Shown here: in pieces, positions 9,638 through 21,871 of the stretch
Layout: every line of letters begins with the position of its first letter
Numbering within the stretch: the first letter of the stretch is position 1
DNA from: Zarea fungicola
Lineage: Eukaryota > Ascomycota > Sordariomycetes > Hypocreales > Cordycipitaceae
Direction of reading: 5' to 3'
Assembly (NCBI GenBank): GCA_900169235.1
Contig: FWCC01000296.1
Coordinates: 62,001-126,000, forward strand
DNA length: 64,000 nt
Translations under genes and position numbers: made by a program
Notes under the pieces: model-generated
The model's input: only the letters and a program-made list of their open reading frames with translations
What the model was told of the DNA's origin: nothing
Databases searched by the model: none

Positions 9638-11996
9638 ATGACAGTCGCCAGCGAGTTGACGCAACGGGGCCAACCCCAAGCCACATTGGCTCTGGAGGAT
9701 CGTTTTGAGGTGCTCAAAGAAATTGGTGACGGCAGCTTCGGCAGTGTCGTTCTCGCCAGGGTCCGCACCGCCGGTGCTAATGTTGCCCGCCGTGGTTCTG
9801 TCGTACGTTTTCTTGCCTCGCACACATGCCTTTAGGTGCACACCTGAGCTAACTTTACATCTCTAGGTTGCCATCAAATCCATGAAGAAAACTTTCGACT
9901 CCTTGACTCCGTGCCTAGAGCTTCGTGAAGTTGTCTTCCTCCGAACTATTCCCCCCCATCCTCATCTGGTGCCTGCGCTAGATATCTTCCTCGACCCTTA
10001 CAGCAAGAAGCTTCACATCTGCATGGAGTACATGGAGGGCAATCTATACCAGCTTATGAAGGCCCGTGACCACAAGTGCCTCGACAATGCTAGCGTTAAG
10101 AGCATTCTACTACAGATTATGCATGGCTTGGAGCACATTCACGCCCACCAGTTTTTCCACCGCGACATAAAACCCGAAAACATTCTTGTTTCTACCTCTT
10201 CGCACCAAGAGACGACAAATTCCTTCCGCCGCTATTCTGCCCTTGTTACACCGCCGTCTACGCCACCTAGTTATACCGTCAAGCTCGCTGATTTCGGTCT
10301 TGCTCGTGAGACACACTCCAAGCTGCCATACACGACCTACGTTTCCACGCGATGGTACCGCGCCCCCGAAGTCCTCCTTCGAGCCGGCGAGTACTCTGCA
10401 CCTGTTGATATTTGGGCCGTTGGAGCTATGGCTGTAGAGATTGCTACATTGAAGCCTCTTTTCCCTGGTGGAAATGAGGTGGATCAGGTGTGGCGAGTTT
10501 GTGAAATCATGGGAAGCCCTGGGGCCTGGCACAATAAGGCTAACCAAAAGGTTGGTGGTGGAGAATGGCGAGAGGGCAACCGTCTTGCCAGCAAGCTCGG
10601 CTTCTCCTTCCCGAAGATGGCACCTCATGCCATTGATACCATTCTGCAGGCACCACAGTGGCCTGCGTCTCTCGCCCACTTCGTCACCTGGTGCTTGATG
10701 TGGGATCCTAAGAACCGTCCTACATCAACACAGGCTCTCGCGCACGAATACTTCGCCGATGGTCTCGACCCGCTTCGTCCGAAGTCTGCTGCATCCAAAA
10801 TTCTTGGCCGCAAGCAGTCGGATCTTGGTCGTTCCAGTAAAGAGCCATCCTCAGGAACCACATCTTCAAGGTCATCTTGGTTCCGCAAATCGATTATCGG
10901 CAGAACCGAGGCTCCCGAGACTGTTACTGTCAATCCCGCCCCGCGACCCGCTATTGTACATGCTGCATCATCCAACGACCTCACTGGGCGCAACACAAAA
11001 CGCAGCACATGGACCAACGGGCTGTCCAATGTCGCCCCCATGCCCATCCTTCCCAACATTCGACCCATTTCACCACTGTCAGATGCCGTCACTGCTCGTG
11101 GCAACAATGGACCGGCCGATGCATCACCCCATGTTGGTGTTAACCAGGAGAAGAAAAAACTCGGCCGTCAATTGTCTGTTGCTTCAAGCACCAATAATTA
11201 CACCGAAATGCACCGCCAGCAGGCTGAGCGGGCGCTAAATGGCCAGTCTGGCCTTGCTTCACCCCCCAGTGGGCAGAAGGAAAGTTTCTTCTCACACCTT
11301 CGCAAACGGGCTCGACGATTCTCTGGTCGACATCAAACACCTGTCTCACCCGCTTTTGAGGAGATGGACGCACAAGTCGGCTGTGGACCCTGGCCCAGCA
11401 ACAGATCATCCATGGTTGTAGATCAATCCGGCGCCTCAAAGCCTGAGATGTACGAATCTCTGGACCGTGCCTTGCAGAACACACAGCAAAATGTAGTACC
11501 GACACCTCCAATCCACAGTACATCGTCTGCGACCAAACTCAAGAGGCACCACTCGCTTCCTCAGCAGCAACCAAGATCCGTTGACAATCTCATTGGCGCT
11601 GCGCGTGGTGGTCCGATTTCTAGCCGCACGCGCCGTTCACAGGCCACACACGGTATTCATCAGTACGAGGCCCCAGCAGAAGAAGACGAGCTGTTGGACG
11701 AAGTGCTCAATGCGACTCAACATGCCATGAGCCGCGTAGACGGAAATACGCGCAAGCCGCTTCGCCAGTCTGTCAGCAACATTGGCCTCACGTCGCAGCC
11801 ATATCCTAGCCCGTCGCCGTCCGCAAGTGGCAGTCAAATTCTTTTTTCCGATGGCAATGAGGGCATGACTCCGCGACCCCTGGATCTTAGCAAAAAAACC
11901 ACTGGTCAGTACAAGTGGCCTACGCCGCCATATGAAGGAGGTGAATGGGGTATTTCAGCCTCAAACAGCATCTGGGCAGCCGGGAACCGGATATAG
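9638..11996 (+). CDS. ime2: Ime2/MAK/RCK-type serine/threonine protein kinase
   Basis: 764-residue kinase of the RCK (MAK/ICK/MOK) branch that includes yeast Ime2 and filamentous-fungal ImeB, regulators of meiosis, sexual development and light or nutrient responses. Exon 1 is 9638-9802 and exon 2 is 9867-11996; the 64-nt intron has GTACGT and a GCTAAC branch site. The glycine loop GDGSFGSV is at about 30-37, VAIK lysine at 59, HRDIKPEN with catalytic Asp at about 155, a 28-residue serine/threonine-rich insert typical of fungal Ime2, DFGLA at 197, a T-x-Y activation motif (TTY, 211-213), STRWYRAPE, and the kinase domain ends near 350. The C-terminal half (350-764) is low-complexity, basic and Ser/Pro-rich. 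The dual Thr/Tyr pair implies activation by a CAK-like kinase plus autophosphorylation. The upstream region is unusually long. Confidence 0.92.
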
Positions 11997-13633
11997 TCCT
12001 CTCGAAAAGAAAGTTGCTCACTGTATTGATGCCACATGTACGACAACCATACCGACATTGCCCACCAGGCTTTTTGTACCCTTTGTTGTACCACCTTTGC
12101 TTTGCATTGACCCTTCTTCAGCCACCATTTCGATTCCCAATGAACTGGCTATACGCTCATTTAATACTGCCGCCTCTTTAATATTTGGTTTCTTACGACA
12201 TATACTGGTCGAATCTCATGCTTTTGGATATCATTTCTCTTCACATTTGCAGCGATCTGCAGCATTTTTCTCCCTTCACAATACCCCCCTATAGATCACT
12301 CAGGATGAGCATCTGGAAGTGCCTACAGTTTAGTCTGGCCCCAGGAAAATATTCTCATCGCAACTGTTTCCTTTGTTAGAGCTTTACCCACCACTCTCTT
12401 TTTATTCTTCGCAGAGAGGTTTTTTATTATTCTCAGCGGAGTCATGGCGTTTGTGTTTATTGGATTTGCAGCGAACTGCCGAGAATGGCTTCGCAGAAAA
12501 AATCAGATGGGACTTTTGGCGTTTTCAAGACTTGCTTACCTTTTTGTGTACGCTACTCGGCAGAACAATCTAGCTGAAAAGTTTGGCCATTTATCTGAAA
12601 ATTTGTCTTTGTCCGAGTTTGCCTCATTATTTCCCACCAGGTTTGGGGTGTTATACTACTGTTGTCGAGAACAAAAGAGAATATATCGATACATATACTT
12701 ATCCCTGTATTTAGTATGTGCAGATGGAGAAGACTAGGTAGGGGGTAGTACAGACAGGTTCTGCGCTAGAATATCAAGAAAATGAATCGCCTGAATTCAA
12801 TCAGCATGGCTCCACGTGTTGGTTAAGCAGGTAGAGCTTGATTGTCATCTGTCGCTCCTGTGTTGAATGCCCCATCACGTGCAGCACTGGAGGCCCTGTG
12901 GGTGCCAGGCTGACTTGCGATAGCTGGCGGAGCTGAGCTGTCCTTGGTGGGGTTGAAGTGCTGATGAACGCAAGGCTCTCTGCCCACCTCTACTCTGTCT
13001 GCTTCATTCAGCATCAGGCAGCAGAATAAACTGGCCGGATTGACAGACCCCTTTGCAACCCGCTGAAATTGGAGCGGATTCTGTCTGCCTGAGCGGTTTA
13101 AAAACCTATCGATTCCCTGACGCCCGCTGCACCATCTTTCTGTCTCTTTGTAAAGTCCAACAACTCGCGCTGCTTCTGTCGAGACTTGTCATCGCCATCT
13201 TGTCCACAGCGAACGCGCCTCAACTCCGGGAGACCGCAAGTAGGCGTGCAGCTTGGCGTAGTAGTTGCCACAAACTGTCTCCCGTCGCAGAAGTTGACTA
13301 TTAATTATTAAGGGCGGGCTTCCATACACGACTTTCTACCTGTGTCGCAACCTTACAGCAGCGAGAGCGTTGTACTCTTCGTTGTGGCGGTGCGCAAACC
13401 CGGCATACGTTGCATTCAGCGCCTTACGATAACTCCCATCAACCAATACCGAGCTTGCCACATATTAGGTGATCGGCGACGAGACACTGTACATATAAAG
13501 CAACGGCGTTTTGGATAACCGAACACCCGGCTTTGCTGCAGCTTGCATCCTCAATTGGCATTGGCGTGACCCGCAAACTGCAATACAGACCCTACCTCCA
13601 CCGCTGCAGATGCAACATATATAAATCGATACA
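11997..13633. other. Intergenic region between the kinase and the Hsp70-like gene
   Basis: 1.6 kb in tandem orientation. The first 700 bp are T-rich and look like kinase 3' untranslated sequence; the rest is probably promoter of the Hsp70-like gene. No frame here has a recognisable domain. Confidence 0.55.
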
Positions 13634-15733
13634 ATGCAAAACCACAATGTTCCAAGTAGCAGTAGCGTCAACCTGGCGCTGCCCCTGCGACCGAATGTCA
13701 GCCGGCGCAACCAAGACAGCCGCAACTTCTTTACCAATAATGCAACTCCTAGTTCGACCGAGGCTATAAATGGTCCTGTTCGCGAGCCCACGAGAGAGCA
13801 ACCACCGATAAGTGACCGCTTGATTGTTGGAGTTGATTTCGGTACCACATTCTCGGGGTGAGTCCAGCCACTTCTGCGCCCCCCGCCTCGTAGCTGATGT
13901 AGGTCTGACTCCGAACAGTGTTGCGGCAGTCTATACCTCAAATCCCGACGATATTGATATTATCAAAACGTGGCCGGGAAGTAACGGCATCACCTCAGAC
14001 AAGGTGCCAACAGAAATATCGTACGACTTTCCCGCCAACGCAGCGGCTGGCAGTGACCCGAATGTGAAATGGGGCTTCCAATTCAAGCCGGAAGAGTCTC
14101 GCCTACGCTGCATCAAATTATTCCTCGATCGCTCACAGAAACTGCCCTTTTACGTCAGTCCCCTCGATACGGCGGCGCAACTCAAGCGCTTCAATAAGAA
14201 TGTAGTCGACGCTGTGAGCGACTACCTAACCCAAATATATCGCCATACCATGGACACACTGACGCGGCGATATGGCGAGTCTTTTATGGCCTCGACAAAA
14301 GTTGAGTTTGTGCTGACGTGCCCTGCGGTGTGGAGCGATGCCGCGAAGAACACGACGCTTCAGGCGGCAGAGCGTGCAGGCATGGGCAGCCGATCCGAGA
14401 TTCAGATGATCAGTGAACCCGAAGCCGCAGCCGTCTATACTCTAAAGGCTATTCAGCCAAATCACCTAAATGTCGGAGACAATTTTATTGTTTGCGATGC
14501 TGGTGGTGGTACTGTTGAGTACGTCCAGAACAGCACCCGAGCGCTAGGCCCATGGCTAACATATCCGCAGCCTTATTGCATACGAAATCAAATCATTAAA
14601 GCCGCTGAGGGTTGAGGAGTCCGCTGTCGGCACTGGTGGTTTGTGTGGCAGCGCCTTTCTCAACTACAGATTCGAGGAACACGTGCGTGGCAGACTCGGC
14701 CAGACGCGTTTTGACGAGATGAAGGCGAAAAAAGGAAAAACCTGGCAGATGGGCCTGAAATATTTCGAAGAGTTTGTGAAGCGTAATTTCAATGAGGATG
14801 AGCACCAAGAGTTTAATGTTCCGTGAGTAACTCGTGATCCATCCGTCCCCGCCCATCTTAACATTATCTAGATTTCCAGGTCTGGCAGACGATGAGGAGG
14901 CTGGTCTCGACTCGGGATTCCTAGTGATGACAGCAGAGCAAGTAAAGGACATCTTTGAACCCGTCGTTAAAGAGGTATGTGACCTTGTCCAGGGCCAGGT
15001 TCAAACCCTTCGCGCCAAAGGCGGCATCGTATCCGGTATTGTGCTCGTCGGCGGCTTTGGCCAGAGCGACTACCTCTACCGTCGCTTAAAGGGACACTTC
15101 TCCAGCGCAGCGCCACCCCCCTACAGCGAGCGTCCCACGCACGCCACGGCCAACGCGACCCAGGAAAATGGATCCATCGAGGTGATGCAGCCGGTGTACG
15201 CATGGACGGCCGTCGTGCGCGGCGCGGTGCTACGCGGCCTCGAAGGCAACATGGTCATCTCGCGCAAGTCGCGCATGCACTACGGCACGTCGTACGCGAC
15301 CGTCTACGATGAGGACAAGCACTCGGTCAGCGAGCGCTACTGGTCACCGCTGTGGGAGCGCTGGATGGTGTCGGATCGCATGCAGTGGCACATTGCCAAA
15401 AGCGAGTCCCTCTCCCCGCTGTCGCCGATTGCCTTTCACTACACGCGCAATTTCCGCCCCGGCCAGTCGCTGATTGTCACGGATGATTTAATTGCGTGCG
15501 ACGCCGATGAGCCTCCCGCAGCGTTTACGCGGGATTTGATCAACGTCTGCACGTTGACGACGGATTTGAATGCCGTGCCGCGGAGTCTGTTTACACGGCT
15601 CACCACGACGAGGGGTGTGGAGTTTGACAATTTGGATTTTACGCTGGAAATGATTGTCGATAGCGCGGGCCTTGGGTTTGAGTTGAAGGTGGACGGGGTG
15701 CGGTATGGTCGTGTTGAAGCCGAGTTTCATTGA
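13634..15733 (+). CDS. Hsp70-fold ATPase (HSPA12-like), actin-like ATPase domain protein
   Basis: 645-residue Hsp70-superfamily protein of the divergent HSPA12-like kind that is abundant in filamentous fungi. Four exons: 13634-13857, 13919-14518, 14571-14822 and 14872-15733. The three introns (61, 52 and 49 nt) each restore a conserved motif across the junction. The phosphate-1 loop is GVDFGTTFSG (about 66-75) and the phosphate-2 loop is DAGGGTVD (268-275), split by intron 2. The LVGGFGQSDYL motif is the adenosine site in exon 4. The first 60 residues are disordered. The usual C-terminal substrate-binding domain and EEVD tail of true chaperones are absent: the last 200 residues form a family-specific beta-rich region. 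Function is probably regulatory or sensory rather than general folding; this is inference. It is convergent with the SET gene, 179 bp away. Confidence 0.85.
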
Positions 15734-15912
15734 TTTTCACGCACATATAATTTCACACATGCATTGTGGCGGCTAGCGCTGAGTTGAAACATGAGGCAGT
15801 TGTTACTATCTTGTAGACTGTGTACTTTGAAATTCATGACTAAAAACAGGCAAGCAGTTTATTCACGATGGTTGTTCCACTACAGATTCTCGGTCTGTTG
15901 GATGCAGTTGTA

Positions 15913-17460
15913 TCATTTTCTCATTTCAAGTAGTATGGAATTGTTCCATTCTTCGTCGCCCATGGCAGCAGCCAGCGTCTCATCATCATTCATCATCTTC
16001 AGGGTGCTTTCCAGCACCACCCTGCAACGATCTCTATACTCGAGCGCTAGTTTTTGGTTCGGTGTCAGTCTCTGCCTGTCATCGTCATCAACGTCGAAAT
16101 CGGTCTCATTGAGGCGCTCAAGCTCCTGCATGACCTTGTGCTGAATAATGGCGGCCGTCTGCGCGTAATAAGCCAGGCATTCGCCCGATATCTGCCCCGT
16201 GAGGAAGAGCACCTGCCGTTGACGTTCAGCGCCGGCCGCATCGGTGAGGTCATGCTCCTCCGGTAGCGGGATCAGCTGGGCGCGGACATCTGCCGGCGCA
16301 ATCGAGGCAAAAATATCCCATACCATGTCAGGCTGCACATGTTGAAATGCGGGGGCAATGTGCACCGCCTGGTCAACAGCGAAGCCAGCGACAGCGGGTA
16401 GTTTGGCTCGCGCGAGGACAGAGCTGTCGTCGCGGAGGGGTCGGGCGGAGATGAGATACTCCTCCGAGGTGGCGGCCACCACGTCACCCGCGTTCTTCTT
16501 TCGCACGTGGATGTAGTCATTATGCAGGGCTGCGGTGGGGGGGATGAGGAAGCCGTAGCCGAGGAGAAGCTCGGCATTGGTCTTGAAGCTGTAGTTGTTG
16601 AAGACTTGCTCCCCGGGCTGATGACCCCTCCCGACTTGCAGCTCGCAGCCCCCGGCGAGGCCGCCACCTCCGCTGCCGCCGTAGCGTTCCCAGCGGATGG
16701 GTGCCGTCATGTCGTGGTTTCCAATATCAAAGAGCGGGAGAAGCACGGAGAAGTCGTCCGTGTTGACGCCAGCTGGCAGCACGCGGCATTGCTCCGGGGA
16801 GAGAACGAGGCTGGGGCGGAAACTGCGGCTGGAGAAGACGGCGTAGGCCCAGTGGTAAAGGTCTGGACGAAAATTCTCGACGAGGCGATCGTTGCTCTCA
16901 TCTCGGAGCCCATCCGTGCTCGAGACAGATGCGAGAAGAATGGTGTGGAGGGTGGCGAGCTCTCCCTTCAGGTCTGCGCGGATCTTGGCCAGGCCGACCT
17001 CCACGTTGGTGCCCTCGAGAAGCTCAGCATCGTCATCATCCCAGAATGGTGGGAGGACCCAGGAGGCCAAGTCGCTTGGTTGAGGCAAAGTTTGGATGTA
17101 CGGGTGCCAAAATGAGGATTCGCCGGCAAGGTACTCTTTAATGAGGAAGAGACGGCCAATGACGTGCGGCGGTAGACGTTCAGACGTTGCCGAGGAGTTC
17201 AGTATGGCGTCGCTCAGCGGCGAACCAGGGCCCTCGGTTGAGATGGCATTGAGGTACGAGAGCGACAGAGAGGCCGGGAGCCGGACAATGGGCTCGCTGT
17301 AATTGCCAGGGAGCGGCTTTCCGGCCGTGGGCTTGACTTGGAACGAAAAGCCTGTGCTGGGATCTTGATAGACTTGGATGTCCGGGTGGAGGACGGCACC
17401 GTTGGAGACGGCCCAGTCGATCAGGGTGGCGATTCGAGCGGGTGTTGCTGTTGTTGTCAT
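15913..17460 (-). CDS. SET-domain protein lysine methyltransferase (SETD3/SETD6/RKM-like)
   Basis: Single-exon 515-residue protein with a split SET domain of the Rubisco large-subunit-methyltransferase type. Enzymes of this group methylate lysines (or histidine in SETD3) on ribosomal proteins, elongation factors or actin, not usually histones. The N-terminal SET half lies around residues 15-60. A long helical insert (iSET, about 100-220) follows. The cofactor motif DIGNHD is at about 245-250. The catalytic-tyrosine block NNYSFKTNAELLLGYGF lies at 288-304. The remaining C-terminal 200 residues match the Rubis-subs-bind-type helical domain. The ATG at 17460 is in frame with the MTTTATPARIATLIDW start typical of the group. 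The target protein cannot be told from sequence. Confidence 0.85.
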   Translation of the reverse strand: MTTTATPARIATLIDWAVSNGAVLHPDIQVYQDPSTGFSFQVKPTAGKPLPGNYSEPIVRLPASLSLSYLNAISTEGPGSPLSDAILNSSATSERLPPHVIGRLFLIKEYLAGESSFWHPYIQTLPQPSDLASWVLPPFWDDDDAELLEGTNVEVGLAKIRADLKGELATLHTILLASVSSTDGLRDESNDRLVENFRPDLYHWAYAVFSSRSFRPSLVLSPEQCRVLPAGVNTDDFSVLLPLFDIGNHDMTAPIRWERYGGSGGGGLAGGCELQVGRGHQPGEQVFNNYSFKTNAELLLGYGFLIPPTAALHNDYIHVRKKNAGDVVAATSEEYLISARPLRDDSSVLARAKLPAVAGFAVDQAVHIAPAFQHVQPDMVWDIFASIAPADVRAQLIPLPEEHDLTDAAGAERQRQVLFLTGQISGECLAYYAQTAAIIQHKVMQELERLNETDFDVDDDDRQRLTPNQKLALEYRDRCRVVLESTLKMMNDDETLAAAMGDEEWNNSILLEMRK

Positions 17461-18757
17461 TATAAAATTGACGTATCCTGAGGCTGATTTTCTACGATTG
17501 ATATATCTAGGCGATTAGCTCTGGCGCACGTCCTTTTCCTCCTTTTTTAGCCAGTGCGGAGAGCTTTTACGGGGTCGGTCAACCACGTCAAGTACCAAAG
17601 GGTTCCAAACCTTTCGAGCAAAATTCATTTGCGAGAAACTAATCTATCGGTTACAGGCTACATTTTACTCGATTGTTTTGAATGGCAATCCTTGCCCCCG
17701 GGAACGTCCGCCTCTGCATCGGTACATGCGGACTACTTCAGACAATGGAGGGAAGTCAGCGGGGACAGATCCAGATTAGCATTGTACGCGAAGCTCTGGG
17801 ATAGGAGTTTACGGAGTTTTACTTCTAGCTTGTTTGCAAATATCTACCTGAGTAGTGTGGCTACGTGAGTCGGCTGTATGGTCACCTCCGTCACCGATCC
17901 CAAGACTTATTAGTGGCCCTTATTAAGGTGAACCGGCATTTGTGTTTTGTGAGGGCTGCAGGGATTACTTGTCTAGATAAACTTGCAGGGTGCGTGTGGA
18001 CGACCATCTACCACTTACTTGCCAAGACCACCAGAATTTGATTTATAGAAAGAAAAAAAATCCTCATCCAACTTGAAAGCCCCCTTGTCGGCAGTTAGTG
18101 TTACATCAACACAAAGGGCTGGAACCGAATGTGGTTCCGTCAGCGTCAGCACCGCCAGAACGATCCGGCTAGCGCCGTCATTATAAGACAAATTTCAGAT
18201 ACGGTATGGAGACGGGATACTCACTATGTTATTGTCACTTGAGCCAAGCCGTAAGAGGAAAGCCTAGGTAGTTTGTGCCCAGCCGGGATGGATTAAGAAT
18301 TTTTTCTGTCCCCCAAAATGATCGGCCTTGCCTTGCAGCCATATTAATTTGACAACTGTGGCGCCCCTACGTAAAATTTAGTTAATCTGTCGGCTCCTCC
18401 GCTACCACGGCAGGCATACCGAACAAGCCCTTGATAATAACTAGAGTATTCCCGCGTTTGAATCTCACACCTTCTTTCCCCCCTCCCCTCCTTTTTTGCT
18501 TTGTCTTTGTGCTCTGGAAGATCCCTTGTTCGAGAGTCCTTTCCAGAATTGAAGGCTTGTGTACTTGTTGTCGCTCCTCATCTGTTGATCCGCCTGCCTA
18601 GCTTGGCCCCATATGTGGTGCCATTCCAAGTCACTAATAAACAAAGAGCACTCACTCTAGCGTACAACTTGGTCACATTTGTCTTTGCCTCACACAAACA
18701 GCTTGGCCCAGAGTTTTGCGCTTTGGTATACCAAACTGGCATACTGAATTGGCCGAT
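17461..18757. other. Divergent promoter region between the SET and BRE4-like genes
   Basis: 1.3 kb between two divergent start codons. It is pyrimidine-rich near 18470-18520, probably the leader of the right-hand gene. No gene or repeat of note is seen. Confidence 0.5.
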
Positions 18758-21700
18758 ATGGCGGCAGAATTGTCTTCCAGCGAAAGGCCGGTGGTCGACG
18801 AAACCAAGCTCGAACAGGAACAGGAGCAGGGACTGGCACAGGAGCAGCTACAGGAACCACCGCAGACGCACGATCCGCGACACACGGCCGAACCATTAGC
18901 TTCTTCTACTCCCAAGACGACAAATCTCCCTCAATGGCTCGACCACTTCAACCGCAGAGATCTCACAACTACGCTACGCTGCACAATTGCTGTCTGGGTA
19001 GCCTCGCTTCTCATGCTCATCCACCCCAGTCTCTTCCGCCTAGGCCAGACGACTTTCCTCGCCAGCCTCGTCGTCTACCTTGTCCCACCCGCCGGCAACA
19101 TCATTGTCAACATCATAGGAGCTCTGTCCCTGGTCATGGGCGTCTGCCTTGCTTGGGCCTGGGGGCTTGCTACCATGAAGGCCGCCCAGTCTATCCGCTC
19201 TCCGCAGGAGCTCCAGGCTCTACGCCAGACCCTGCAGCAGCAGGTCGTTGCCACCGCCAAGGCGACTGGAAGCAATGACACGGCTACCATTGCGCTGAAG
19301 CTTGTCCATGACGGATTCATGCTCGATGCCCGTATCAGTGCTGTGTACTTTGTCATGGGATGCATCTTCATCTACTTTGTGAGCCGCCTCCGCTACGCCG
19401 TCGACAAAGCCATCCTCGTCCAAGTTTTTGGCATTATTGCCACCGACATCATCATGGTCATTGGCCCTACCTTGACAACATGGACTCCCCGACTGCCGGA
19501 GGTCGTGGTCCTCCCATGCGCGTGTGGCGCTGCAATTGCCATTGCCTGCTCCGTCTTCATTTTTCCCCAGTCCACCTCGCAAGTCGCTCTGGGGCAGATT
19601 CAAGATGTGATCGAAATGCTCAATCATCCCATTCAGACTGCCCTCCAGTTCACAGTGGGAGCTGCTGATATTGATGCCAACTCCTTAGTAAGGACGAGGC
19701 GCCGCATCCTCGTTCTTTACGCCCAACTGCAGCCCTCCATTGCTTTTATGCACCTTGACTTGTCTCGCGGGCGATTCAGCGGCGACGACATCAAAACTAT
19801 TCATAAAAAGTTTCAAGATGTCTTGCTTGCCACATTTGCCTTGCTCGACCTTCAGGTTCTTGGTCTCACCAATAAAGAACGTGCGAGCAAGCTTGAACAC
19901 CTGGTTGGTGGCTCTCCTCCACAAACATCCGCATCAGACGAGAAGGGCATAACTCCTCGCCAAATGCGACGCATAAAGCTGCTCAAGAACCAACACCTTC
20001 TCAAAGCCCTCATCGCACCAGGAACAGAAACTGGCTCTGATGAAATGCGCGACGCCCTCCATGACAGCTCCAGGGCCGTTTTGGAAGCCACCGCCGACGC
20101 CATCCACCATCTTGTCGAGGCACTGCAACTCGTAAACATGAATCGCTGGTTTACTACCAAAACTGCAGCCAATAGACTTGCCGAGCTACCTGTTGCGTTA
20201 AAGCAAGTCTGTACCAGACTCTCCCAGACTCGTGAAGCATGTATCGCCGATACAACAACTGCTGCTCTAAAAATACATGGTGGGCTGTTTGATGAGGATG
20301 GTGTTCTCAAAAATGACATGAAAGCCGCGGCTCACGGCTTATCTGGTCTCGTCACTGCCTTTGTTATTGAGGAGCGCATCATTTCTGTTTCGACCACGAT
20401 TGAGAAGCTGGTGGCTCATGTGGCCCAGTTATTGGAAGAGAGAACCACTATCCAATTCTGGGGACCTCTGAAACTCGAAAACCTCTGGTCTTGGCTGACG
20501 AGCTCTGGTAAGTCTACGTCTGCGCCAGCCATCTCGGGAGAGGGCATTGATGACCCAGACAGACTTCAGGAGCAGGCAAGGGAGACACACCGACGCATCC
20601 AACTGGTGGCTGGTGGCCAAGGAATCCCCAAGAAGCGCGGAAATGTCTTTACCAGAGCTGCCGTCTCCATAATCAAATGGTTCACGAACCCTGCCGGTCT
20701 CTATGCCCTGCGTGTCGTTGTGGCCACCGTCGCTACAGCTATCCCGGCCGTCATCCCCCACAGCGCTGGTTTCTTCTATCGTGAAAAGGGCCTTTGGACA
20801 GTTGTTACGGCGCAGACCTGCGTGCTGATGTATATGTCCGATTTCACCTTTTCCATATTTACTCGAGCTTTTGCAACTATTTTCGGTGGAGTCGTTGCAC
20901 TCGTGATTTGGTACATTGGCTCAGGAAATGGCGATGGCAACCCATATGGTATCGCTGCTGCGATGCCCTTTGGCATCTTCATCTTTATTTGGGCCCGATT
21001 ATGGCTGCCGCAGGCCTATCTCCAAGGCACAATCCTGGGAGCAGCCACCTTTGCGCTCATCATTGGTTATAGCTGGGATGTACATCACTTGAGCTCATAT
21101 GGGTTGCCCGGGCTTGGCTATGTGTCCTTCTGGAAGCGCGTGGTGACTGTTCTCCTTGGCTTCCTTGCCGCATTGGTTGTACAAATGCTGCCGTCACCCC
21201 CTTCAGGCACTCATCACGTCGCCAAGACACTTGCCAACACCTTGCATACGCTCAACGATCACTATGCGCTGCTCGTCTCCCATTGGGGCAGGGCGGATCC
21301 AAACAATGATTGGCGTGGTACCCGAACTGTCATTGCGACGACTGGACTCGGTGTCGGACAGACTCTGTCGTCCCTCGGTGACGCCATTACCATGCTGAAA
21401 TTTGAGACGAGTCTGTCGCCATTTGACAGGGCGACGCTGCGCAAGTCACAGGCACTGCTCCGCACGATGAACCAGGCCCTCACGCAGCTTATGCTGGCGG
21501 CCACGACACTCCCTATGGAGTACCAGCGACGCTTCATTAGAAATTCGGGCCTGTTGGATGACATTTCAATCAACAATGTCATGGCCGTTCTCGTCATTGC
21601 CAAACAGTCGCTGCGGAGTGGCGCGCCGCTCCCCGCGAGGCTGCCGACGCCACTGATTCAGACCTGCTACGCGGACTTTTGCGCCAAACACGAAACAGTG

Positions 21701-21871
21701 GAGTTGCACCGTGAATACATCGGAAGTGAGGATTATCGAAGCTACTGCGTTGCTTTGTCCTCGTACCTGACTTTCCTTCACTCTGCGGATGATCTGATTG
21801 TGTTGCTGAAAGAGGCGGCAGGAGAAAGCCACATTGTCCACGACTGGACAGAGCTAGCTGCGGAAGTCTGA
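18758..21871 (+). CDS. BRE4/ArAE-type multi-pass membrane protein (fusaric-acid-resistance-like)
   Basis: Single-exon 1037-residue protein of the fungal brefeldin-A-sensitivity (Bre4) family, related to aromatic acid exporters of the FusC type. The open frame extends 14 codons upstream through a TTG; the first ATG is 18758 (MAAELSSSERP), which I take as the start. Two membrane modules are visible: about residues 65-280 (RCTIAVWVASLLMLI, SLVVYLVPPAGNIIVN and further helices) and about 645-820 (ALRVVVATVATAIPAVI to VTVLLGFLAALVVQML), each with about six helices. They are separated by a long soluble helical region (about 280-640) and followed by a soluble C-terminal domain of about 220 residues. 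That arrangement matches the ArAE_2_N / DUF2421-type layout. Transported substrate and membrane are unknown; a role in export or drug sensitivity is inferred from the family. Confidence 0.82.
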   Translation: MAAELSSSERPVVDETKLEQEQEQGLAQEQLQEPPQTHDPRHTAEPLASSTPKTTNLPQWLDHFNRRDLTTTLRCTIAVWVASLLMLIHPSLFRLGQTTFLASLVVYLVPPAGNIIVNIIGALSLVMGVCLAWAWGLATMKAAQSIRSPQELQALRQTLQQQVVATAKATGSNDTATIALKLVHDGFMLDARISAVYFVMGCIFIYFVSRLRYAVDKAILVQVFGIIATDIIMVIGPTLTTWTPRLPEVVVLPCACGAAIAIACSVFIFPQSTSQVALGQIQDVIEMLNHPIQTALQFTVGAADIDANSLVRTRRRILVLYAQLQPSIAFMHLDLSRGRFSGDDIKTIHKKFQDVLLATFALLDLQVLGLTNKERASKLEHLVGGSPPQTSASDEKGITPRQMRRIKLLKNQHLLKALIAPGTETGSDEMRDALHDSSRAVLEATADAIHHLVEALQLVNMNRWFTTKTAANRLAELPVALKQVCTRLSQTREACIADTTTAALKIHGGLFDEDGVLKNDMKAAAHGLSGLVTAFVIEERIISVSTTIEKLVAHVAQLLEERTTIQFWGPLKLENLWSWLTSSGKSTSAPAISGEGIDDPDRLQEQARETHRRIQLVAGGQGIPKKRGNVFTRAAVSIIKWFTNPAGLYALRVVVATVATAIPAVIPHSAGFFYREKGLWTVVTAQTCVLMYMSDFTFSIFTRAFATIFGGVVALVIWYIGSGNGDGNPYGIAAAMPFGIFIFIWARLWLPQAYLQGTILGAATFALIIGYSWDVHHLSSYGLPGLGYVSFWKRVVTVLLGFLAALVVQMLPSPPSGTHHVAKTLANTLHTLNDHYALLVSHWGRADPNNDWRGTRTVIATTGLGVGQTLSSLGDAITMLKFETSLSPFDRATLRKSQALLRTMNQALTQLMLAATTLPMEYQRRFIRNSGLLDDISINNVMAVLVIAKQSLRSGAPLPARLPTPLIQTCYADFCAKHETVELHREYIGSEDYRSYCVALSSYLTFLHSADDLIVLLKEAAGESHIVHDWTELAAEV

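Noticed and set aside
18716..18757. 14-codon N-terminal extension of the BRE4-like protein
   Set aside because: Begins with TTG; the first ATG is at 18758. The same reasoning removed extensions at 22863, 37480, 45826 and 51840.
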